A DNA stretch of 27,499 nt from CAMYLR01 sp041577935 (GTDB lineage: Bacteria; Gemmatimonadota; Gemmatimonadetes; JACCXV01; JAHWKZ01), in contig JBFGIA010000022.1 in assembly GCA_041577935.1 (NCBI GenBank), positions 1 to 27,499 on the forward strand, written 5' to 3'. Both the position numbers and the translations under genes were made by a program. Shown piece by piece: positions 8,209 to 14,157 of the stretch. Numbering within the stretch: the first letter of the stretch is position 1; every line of letters begins with the position of its first letter. The notes beneath the pieces were generated by a model, which had not been told where the DNA came from, ran no database searches, and saw only the letters and a list, made by a program, of their open reading frames with translations.

Positions 8209-9545
8209 CGCGATTATCCAGCAATCGTTCCAGCGGTAGCGGTGCTTGGCTCCCCCTGCTGTTGGCGCTAGCCGCGTGTCTCGGCGATAGCGAGACCCCC
8301 CTGGGTCCGTTTCCCGATCGTGCGGTGGGTCTCCGGCTCGAGCGCATCGTGGCGATCGGCGACGGGTTTCTGGCCGGCGAGATAGACGGTGCGCTGTACG
8401 CCGACGGGCAGGAACTGTCGATTCCGGCCTTGTTCGCCGCTCACGCCGGCGTAACCGATTTCGCGCAACCGCTGATCTCCGACCCCGGCCTAGCTACGGC
8501 CGGTGAGGACGGTGGGCGGTTGAGACTCGTCACCGCACAGCCGCCGGTCGTCGAGCGCACGCCGACCAGCGGCGCACCGCTCGACCCCGATCGCCCAGCG
8601 CCATACAACAACCTCGGCGTCCCCGGTGCGCTCCTCAGCGAAGCCCCAACCGCACAAAGCCTGGGCACATCGATCCAGGGCAATCGGTTTTACGACGTCG
8701 TGCTCCGCGGCCGCGGGACGTTCACCGAGCAGGCGGCCGAGCTCGACGCGACCTTCGTCCTGCTCTGGCTGGGCACCAACGATGTACTGACTTTCGCCCG
8801 CGCAGGTGGAGATAACGAGTTCGCGCCCGGGTTGCCGACCCCCGAAGCGACGTTCGCTCTGATCTACGAGGGGATACTGGACGAACTGCTGTCACTGACC
8901 GATCAGATCGCGGTATTCAACATCCCGGACGTAACACGAGCACCCTTTCTCAACACCATCCCGCCGGTGGCGATCAACCCCGAAACTGGCGAGCCGTTCA
9001 CGATCACCATCCTCGAGCGGGTTGTCGATCCGATCACCGGCGATACGCTGAGCGTCCAGCGTCAGGTGCCGGTCCCACTTCGTGGCGAGAGCGGACCGCT
9101 CGCTTCCTCGGACCTCGTATCGCTCGAGGCGCAGCCGCTGCTCGACGTGGGCGTCGGTGTGCCAATCCAACAGGGTGGGCTCGGCATCGCGCTCCCCGAC
9201 CGATTTGTTCTCGATGGCGACGAGCAGGCGCTGACTCGGGAGGCTGTCAGTGGGTACAACTCGATCATCGCCAGGCTGGCCAGTGAGCGCGGGTTGGCGC
9301 TGGTCGATGTTCGAACGATCGTCGACGCGATCCACGACGGAGACCTCATCACCGATGGCATCCGCCTGACGGGGGCGTTCGTAACTGGGCAGGGGTTTAG
9401 CCTGGACGGCACACACTTCACGCCCAAGGCTTCCGGTGTGATCACGAACCTTTTGCTGGAGGCCGTAAACGCTCGCTACGGCAGCCGGTTGCCGCCAATT
9501 CGGACGAGTGACCTCCCGGGCGTTCCGCTTATCTCTCTGCCCTGA
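8205..9545 (+). CDS. SGNH/GDSL-hydrolase-like lipoprotein lacking the nucleophile serine
   Basis: The protein has 446 residues. A hydrophobic N-terminus ends L-A-A-C, giving a lipobox with Cys25. SGNH blocks follow: block I AIGDGFLAGEIDGALY, block II NNLGVPGA, block III LLWLGTNDV (Asn192) and block V SLDGTHFTPKASG (Asp401, His404). Block I in active enzymes is G-D-S-L or G-N-S-L, with Ser as nucleophile; here Gly54 occupies that place. Oxyanion residues and the Asp/His pair remain. A long insert (about residues 250-310) separates blocks III and V. The start GTG overlaps the rhodanese gene stop (GTGA), so the two lipoproteins are probably made together. The family acts on acyl or acetyl esters in the envelope; the substrate here is unknown and activity is doubtful. 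This is the last gene of the rightward run. Confidence 0.85.
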   Translation: MTRLSSNRSSGSGAWLPLLLALAACLGDSETPLGPFPDRAVGLRLERIVAIGDGFLAGEIDGALYADGQELSIPALFAAHAGVTDFAQPLISDPGLATAGEDGGRLRLVTAQPPVVERTPTSGAPLDPDRPAPYNNLGVPGALLSEAPTAQSLGTSIQGNRFYDVVLRGRGTFTEQAAELDATFVLLWLGTNDVLTFARAGGDNEFAPGLPTPEATFALIYEGILDELLSLTDQIAVFNIPDVTRAPFLNTIPPVAINPETGEPFTITILERVVDPITGDTLSVQRQVPVPLRGESGPLASSDLVSLEAQPLLDVGVGVPIQQGGLGIALPDRFVLDGDEQALTREAVSGYNSIIARLASERGLALVDVRTIVDAIHDGDLITDGIRLTGAFVTGQGFSLDGTHFTPKASGVITNLLLEAVNARYGSRLPPIRTSDLPGVPLISLP

Positions 9546-9567
9546 GCGACCGGGCACCGACCGGCGC

Positions 9568-10242
9568 TCAGTTTCTGCGCTCGAGCACGACCTTCTTGGC
9601 GCTCAGCGGCAGACGCCGGAAGGCGCGCAGCGCATTGAGCCGGCGATCCCGCGGCATCGCTTCGAGGCGATCGATGAAGCGCGCGGCGTGGCGCGCAGCT
9701 CCACGATAACGTGCGTCGAGGTCACCATCCTCGTAAGCCACTTCCCAGCGGGTCACTGCTTGATGACGGACCCACTCTCGATCCGTCGCCGTGTAACTGT
9801 GGGTTAGACCGCGGACGAACAACCTCAACAGCAAGTAGGCATCGATCCGGGCCAGCATTTCGAGCTCGGTCAAGAAGTCGGCCTCGACGACCCTCGAGGA
9901 ACCCCCCTCGCTGAATGCATACGTGGTGTGAATCGCGTGACTCAGCTCCTCGGTCAGCACCAAGAACGGCAATACGTTCTCTTCGCTCAGACAACTGCGG
10001 GGGTCGCTGTCCTCCAATGTCGAGATCACCCGCTCATCAAAAAACAAAGCCAGCCGCAGGTTTGCATCTTCCACGTAAAAGAAAAACCGCGCCAGGTCGG
10101 ACATCTCAGCGTGACAGGTCTGACTTCGGATCACCAACTCCGCGCAGCGCTTCGGTCCGACGACACAAGACTCGAGATCGACACCAGCTTCACGACCGTA
10201 TGTCGTTTCGAATACGCGTTGCAGGTCACCGAGCAGAGCCAT
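9568..10242 (-). CDS. hypothetical protein with EELSHAIH motif
   Basis: This 224-residue protein is not recognised by name. It lacks a signal peptide and looks mostly helical. A likely conserved core is LTEELSHAIH (Glu98, Glu99, His102, His105), followed by FLTELEMLARIDAYLLL with several acidic residues. The acidic and histidine residues on neighbouring helices could bind a metal, but this is only a guess; it is not a HExxH zincin. The C-terminal 40 residues are arginine-rich (RHAARFIDRLEAMPRDRRLN). The ATG at 10242 lies 3 nt after the stop of the upstream gene and in the same frame, so translation is probably coupled. It is the last gene of the leftward run and faces the SGNH-like gene tail to tail across 22 bp. 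Confidence 0.75.
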   Translation of the reverse strand: MALLGDLQRVFETTYGREAGVDLESCVVGPKRCAELVIRSQTCHAEMSDLARFFFYVEDANLRLALFFDERVISTLEDSDPRSCLSEENVLPFLVLTEELSHAIHTTYAFSEGGSSRVVEADFLTELEMLARIDAYLLLRLFVRGLTHSYTATDREWVRHQAVTRWEVAYEDGDLDARYRGAARHAARFIDRLEAMPRDRRLNALRAFRRLPLSAKKVVLERRN

Positions 10243-10245
10243 CTG

Positions 10246-10971
10246 TCAGTTTTGAACCCGGTACATTGCCTGGCGACACAACCGGTCTGAGCCGAGCGGC
10301 CGACGACCCAGATGCAAGTGCTCATCAACGAGATCATTCAGCGCCTGACGAAGCATCGGAAACCGGTCCGCCATAAAGCCCAGCACCTCGCCCAACGAAT
10401 GACGGCGCGCGATTCGAGAGCGCGACGCGGCCGCGTAGTGGAGACGTCCCATATCCTCGTAGTACGCGAGGCTGACCGAACGCCTGCCGTGGACCGAGCG
10501 GTGATAGATCCAATCCGGGAAGACGCCCGTCAGAAACAGCGCCCGATTCCCGATCTCGGCCTGCAATGCAAACGCCTGCTCGGGATCGCCCGCTTCGGCC
10601 ATTGCCGATACCAAGTCCACCAGATACACCGACTCCGATGGCGGCTCATTGTCGCTGCGATGCGCCTCGAGGTGGTACGACAGGAGCGCCCCCACATAGT
10701 CGGCGACAGCACCGCCCTCATCGATTCCGTGCTCGAGGAATACACGACGGACGACGATGTAGTAGAAAAAAAACGGGGACACGTTGAGCAATCGGGGGGC
10801 TTCGAGAAGGCGAGCGAAGAGCCGCGGATCGTCCAGCAATCGGTCCAGCGAGTCTGTGTCGCTGGTCAACTCCTCGAGCGGAGAACGTTGCGATCCCTCC
10901 GGGTCGAGAGTTTCGATCAGAAAGTCGAGATCCTCAGGGGTTAGACGCGCCCGGCAGTTCGGTTGAATCAG
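10246..10971 (-). CDS. hypothetical helical protein downstream of moaE (apparent CTG start)
   Basis: I do not recognise this 241-residue protein. It is cytoplasmic by appearance and mainly helical, with aromatic-rich segments such as LLNVSPFFFYYIVVRRVFLE, ALFLTGVFPDWIYHRS and SLAYYEDMGRLHYAAASRS. The frame is open up to CTG 10971, which overlaps the moaE stop as CTGA. The only ATG/GTG/TTG available nearby is TTG 10869. Starting there would discard a coherent N-terminal segment (NCRARLTPEDLDFLIETLDP). AGGAGG lies exactly 9 nt before the CTG, which favours that start. The gene is followed after TGA-CAG by the ATG of the next unknown gene, in the same frame. Position after moaE suggests co-transcription with cofactor genes but does not prove a role there. 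Confidence 0.75.
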   Translation of the reverse strand: MIQPNCRARLTPEDLDFLIETLDPEGSQRSPLEELTSDTDSLDRLLDDPRLFARLLEAPRLLNVSPFFFYYIVVRRVFLEHGIDEGGAVADYVGALLSYHLEAHRSDNEPPSESVYLVDLVSAMAEAGDPEQAFALQAEIGNRALFLTGVFPDWIYHRSVHGRRSVSLAYYEDMGRLHYAAASRSRIARRHSLGEVLGFMADRFPMLRQALNDLVDEHLHLGRRPLGSDRLCRQAMYRVQN

Positions 10972-11423
10972 GGGGGCTCACCTCCTCGCTCGCGTTCCCA
11001 TTCGGGGTTCTCCTTCCAAACCCCACCATCCACGAAGACTTCCTTCTTCCAGACCGGCAAGACCGCCTTCAACCGATCGATCCCATACTCGCAGGCTGCG
11101 AACGCCTCACGCCGATGCGGCGCGGACACCGCCACCAGGACACTCACCTCTCCCACATCCACGGTTCCCAACCGGTGCGCGATCGCCAATCCGATCGTCT
11201 GCGGCCACTTGAGGGCAATTTCCGTACCGATCTCCTCGAGCGTGCGTTCCGCCAGCGGCGCATATGTTTCGTACTCCAAGTGCCGCACCGCTTTGCCCGC
11301 AAACGACTTACGCGTTGTACCGGCAAACACTGCGATGGCGCCCGCAGCGGTGTCGGCAACGCTGCCTACCACCCCTGCTACGTCCAGTGGACCATCAGTT
11401 ATTTCGAATTCAGTGCGCACCAT
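10968..11423 (-). CDS. moaE: molybdopterin synthase catalytic subunit MoaE
   Basis: MoaE is the large subunit of molybdopterin synthase, which inserts two sulfurs carried by MoaD into cyclic pyranopterin monophosphate. The protein has 151 residues, like E. coli (150). Family blocks are AGAIAVFAGTTR, RHLEYETYAPLAERTLEEIG, IAHRLGTVDVGE, HRREAFAACEYGIDRLKAVL and PVWKKE, the last holding the active-site lysines. The glycine-rich FAGTTR replaces the more common F-x-G-x-V-R. The ATG at 11423 is 45 bp after the moaD stop; no good Shine-Dalgarno is seen, and the gap contains a 10-base palindrome (CTGCCGGCAG, 11433-11442). Confidence 0.95.
   Translation of the reverse strand: MVRTEFEITDGPLDVAGVVGSVADTAAGAIAVFAGTTRKSFAGKAVRHLEYETYAPLAERTLEEIGTEIALKWPQTIGLAIAHRLGTVDVGEVSVLVAVSAPHRREAFAACEYGIDRLKAVLPVWKKEVFVDGGVWKENPEWERERGGEPP
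10981..10986 (-). promoter_or_regulatory. Shine-Dalgarno sequence deciding a CTG start
   Basis: The minus strand reads AGGAGG here, inside the 3' end of moaE. Nine bases separate it from CTG 10971. This is the best ribosome-binding site in the area and there is no ATG, GTG or TTG at a usable distance. Confidence 0.7.
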
Positions 11424-11468
11424 TACAGAAAACTGCCGGCAGCAGAAGCAGTACGGGAGTGCCAGCCG

Positions 11469-11726
11469 TTAGCCACCGCTGACCGGGGGGATGATGGCGA
11501 CCTCGTCGTCGGGCCCGACAGACGCAGCACCATCGACGTAGCGCTGATTGACGACCAAACGGGAGCGACCCAGAAGTGGCGCCAGATTCGGATGCGCCGT
11601 TGATAGCGCATCGACGACCCTGGCCGCTGTCACGGGCGTCGACAACTCGATGACGGTTCGGCTGCAACCCACGGCTTCGCGAGCCGGTCCAAACAACAGC
11701 ACGGTGACACCCGACAGCGCGCTCAA
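11469..11726 (-). CDS. moaD: molybdopterin synthase sulfur-carrier subunit MoaD
   Basis: MoaD is the ubiquitin-like sulfur carrier whose C-terminal Gly-Gly is thiocarboxylated. The 85-residue protein shows the fold blocks GVTVLLFGPAREAVG, VIELSTPVTAARVVDAL and LVVNQRYVDGAASVGPDDEV, and ends in IIPPVSGG, with the diagnostic GG. Length is that of E. coli MoaD (81). The start is taken as TTG 11726, which overlaps the stop of the upstream hydrolase gene as TTGA; longer readings would overlap that gene by up to 150 bp and add an unrelated leader. moaE follows directly. Confidence 0.92.
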   Translation of the reverse strand: MSALSGVTVLLFGPAREAVGCSRTVIELSTPVTAARVVDALSTAHPNLAPLLGRSRLVVNQRYVDGAASVGPDDEVAIIPPVSGG

Positions 11727-12697
11727 TGCGATGCTGTCTCGACGCGATTCAGCTCCGGCGCTTCGCGCGATACTGACGAAGACTCTAGGTGACGATTGAA
11801 GAAGGCCGCTACGCGAGCCGAGTAGGCGGGCCGATCTGTGAAGTACGCGCCGCAGTGATGGGCACCTTTCACAAACCAAGCCTCGTGCTTATCGGGTGCG
11901 ATGGAGACAAGTCGCTCGGCGTGCTCGCGAGGAACGAGCGCATCCTGGGAGCCGTGGATCACAAGCACCGGCTTGTCGGTCAGTTTCGGCATTGCCGCCT
12001 CTGGTGCGATAGCCGAAAACGGGGGCTTGCCCCACCGCCGGTGCCACCATTCGACCGCCGACAGGAACACCCGACCGTCCAACCACCCGCGTAGGTACTG
12101 GCGCGATTCCTGACGCGCCACGTGTTCGAGCATCGTCCGCTGGCTCGCGAACGCGCTGTCGACTGCGATCGCCTCAACCCGCGGATCGGAACCGCCCATC
12201 AAAGCGACCACGCCACCCATCGAGTAGCCGAGCAGCCCTATCGCCGCCCCTGGCACCCACTGGTTCGCTACCTCGAGCGCCGCCTTCAGATCCTCCTGCT
12301 CCCACAGCCCCATCGAGATGTTGGCTCTATCACTCGTGCCCCGGCCGCGAAAGTCGAACAGCAGGACATTGAATCCGGCGCGCCACAAGTAGCTCGAGAT
12401 CCCCAACAGCTGCGCCTTGTGGCCCCGGTACCCGTGCATGACGATGATCACCCGTCGGCTGTCGGATCTTGGCAGAAACCAACCGTGTAGCCGCACGTCG
12501 TCAGCGGTCTTGAAATGGACCGCCGAAAACTCGAGATCGAGCTCCCACGGTGTGAAGGCGAAGTTGGCATCCGGCCTGGAGGAGGGCGGGCGATTGATGC
12601 GCCAGGCACCGAACCAACCCAACAGAACCCACAGCCCTACCACCAGGGCAAGCAGACCCAGCCCGACGCCAGCCGCGATTGCGAAACCGGCCGTCAC
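11723..12697 (-). CDS. membrane-anchored alpha/beta hydrolase
   Basis: The protein has 324 residues. Residues 5-30 form one hydrophobic membrane segment. The rest is an alpha/beta hydrolase: MHGYRGHKAQ at the oxyanion hole, LLFDFRGRGTSD, the nucleophile elbow GYSMGG with Ser159, the acid in HGSQDALVP (Asp252) and the histidine in KGAHHCGAYF (His280 or His281). It resembles the peptidase S9/BAAT-like and YqkD/FrsA-type hydrolases attached to the inner membrane; the substrate cannot be told. It starts at GTG 12697, overlapping the diguanylate cyclase stop as GTGA, with GAGG about 9 nt upstream. Its stop overlaps the moaD start. Confidence 0.9.
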   Translation of the reverse strand: MTAGFAIAAGVGLGLLALVVGLWVLLGWFGAWRINRPPSSRPDANFAFTPWELDLEFSAVHFKTADDVRLHGWFLPRSDSRRVIIVMHGYRGHKAQLLGISSYLWRAGFNVLLFDFRGRGTSDRANISMGLWEQEDLKAALEVANQWVPGAAIGLLGYSMGGVVALMGGSDPRVEAIAVDSAFASQRTMLEHVARQESRQYLRGWLDGRVFLSAVEWWHRRWGKPPFSAIAPEAAMPKLTDKPVLVIHGSQDALVPREHAERLVSIAPDKHEAWFVKGAHHCGAYFTDRPAYSARVAAFFNRHLESSSVSREAPELNRVETASH

Positions 12698-14151
12698 TCT
12701 GCGCTCTGTCGCGCCTCGGAGGTGATAGAGCGATCTCGCCCGCCGCGTTTAGCGGTGTAGAGTGCCTGATCAGCCCAAGCGATGAGCGCGTCCTGGCGAT
12801 GCTCGGGACTTGTGAAGTCCTCGGACCCAAACGGCATACAAGCCACTCCGCACGATATCGTCAACGGCTTCCCCTGCAGTGCCTCGAAGTAATGAGCTTT
12901 GACCTCCCGGCGCATCCGTTCGGCCTGGCGAAACGCGCCGGCCATACCCGTCTCCGGAAGCAGAACGGCGAACTCCTCGCCCCCGTAACGAGCAACAAGA
13001 TCTGTCTCGCGGATCGTTCGCACCAGTACGCTGGCCAGTTCCTTGAGAACCGCGTCCCCGCGCTGGTGACCAAACGTGTCGTTGACGTTCTTGAAATGAT
13101 CGAGGTCGAGGAGGATCAACCCCAGGTCGGAGTTGTACCGCTCGGCGCGCTTGAACTCGTCTTCTAGCCGCTGATAGAAGTGACGGTGGTTGTACAAGCC
13201 CGTGAGGTCGTCGGTGTTGGCGAGCGTGGACAAGCGCTGATTGTCAACCGCCGCCTGCTCGTACAATGCCGCGTTGGTGAGACCGTTGGCAGCCGCGCTG
13301 GCCACAACCTGCGCAAAACGGATCTCGGGTCGCGTGTAGGGACGGTGTTCGCGCGAGGAGAGCAGCACGTACTCTCCCAATTGTTTGTGCACATCGAGCG
13401 GAACGATCAACACCGATTTGCGACCCGGTATGCGCTCTGTCACGTCGGCCAACAGCGGATCGCTGTCGGTGTCGTCGATGACGACCACCCGACGTTCAGA
13501 AGCTGCTTTGAGGATCTCCGGATACTCTTCCAAGCTGAGCTCCTGGTTTCGCATCTCCGGTTCCTCGCGGGTGGCGACCAAGTACCCGGTTCGGTCGTCG
13601 ATCACTTTAATCAGCGACACTCGGTCCGACTTGACCACCGCGCCGAGTTCGCTCACGATCGTAAACAGGACTGCATCGCTATCCAATGATGAGCTGACCG
13701 CCTGGGAAATGCGCAGCATCGCGGCGAGATCGTCGTGGTATCGCTTGACCTCGAGGTTGGTTCGAATCCGGGCGTCGAGCTCGTCAAAGAAAAACGGTTT
13801 TGTGACGTAGTCGGCCGCTCCAGCCTCAAGCGCAACGACCACGTCTTCACGACCACTCTTGGCGGTCAGCATGAGGATCCGCACGTCCTTGAGGCGGGGG
13901 TCCTGCTTGAAGATGCGACAAACCGCGAGACCATCGACCTCGGGCATCATGACGTCGAGGAGCACCAGGTCGGGGGGCTCCTGGCGGGCTATTTCTATCG
14001 CTTCACGCCCATTCCTTGCTACAGATGTGCGATACCCCTTGAATTGCAGCATCGTTGTGAGCGTGTCGCAAATCGAGGGATCGTCGTCGACGACTAGGAT
14101 GTGGGCATCCAGGACCGCGTCGCGGGGTGCCTCTGTGGCGGGCGCCTTCAG
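12694..14151 (-). CDS. response regulator diguanylate cyclase, REC-GAF-GGEEF (apparent CTG start)
   Basis: Read from CTG 14151 the protein has 485 residues. The receiver domain begins at HILVVDDDPSICDTL (acidic pocket Asp22-Asp24), has the phospho-acceptor in LVLLDVMMP (Asp66) and the lysine in DYVTKPF. A GAF-like sensor domain follows (about residues 145-300). The C-terminal GGDEF domain has DDLTGLYNHRHF, LILLDLDHFKNVND and YGGEEFAVLLPE, so it should make cyclic di-GMP. RETD five residues before GGEEF is the inhibitory I-site. The first ATG (14052) would delete strand 1 and the acidic pocket, so it cannot be the true start. No ATG, GTG or TTG exists between there and the in-frame stop at 14158. 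CTG 14151 has GAGGAG 9 nt upstream. No partner histidine kinase is in the window. Confidence 0.93.
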   Translation of the reverse strand: MKAPATEAPRDAVLDAHILVVDDDPSICDTLTTMLQFKGYRTSVARNGREAIEIARQEPPDLVLLDVMMPEVDGLAVCRIFKQDPRLKDVRILMLTAKSGREDVVVALEAGAADYVTKPFFFDELDARIRTNLEVKRYHDDLAAMLRISQAVSSSLDSDAVLFTIVSELGAVVKSDRVSLIKVIDDRTGYLVATREEPEMRNQELSLEEYPEILKAASERRVVVIDDTDSDPLLADVTERIPGRKSVLIVPLDVHKQLGEYVLLSSREHRPYTRPEIRFAQVVASAAANGLTNAALYEQAAVDNQRLSTLANTDDLTGLYNHRHFYQRLEDEFKRAERYNSDLGLILLDLDHFKNVNDTFGHQRGDAVLKELASVLVRTIRETDLVARYGGEEFAVLLPETGMAGAFRQAERMRREVKAHYFEALQGKPLTISCGVACMPFGSEDFTSPEHRQDALIAWADQALYTAKRGGRDRSITSEARQSAE

Positions 14152-14157
14152 ACAGCT

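Noticed and set aside
8892..9557. 221-residue minus-strand frame antisense to the SGNH-like gene
   Set aside because: The plus strand shows SGNH blocks in order; this frame has no motif.
9546..9567. bidirectional terminator in the convergent junction
   Set aside because: Only 22 bp lie between the stops, and I see no stem with a T-run.
10312..10944. 210-residue plus-strand frame over the unknown gene after moaE
   Set aside because: The minus strand has coupling, a strong ribosome site and a coherent helical protein; this frame is His/Arg/Gln-rich in the manner of antisense shadows.
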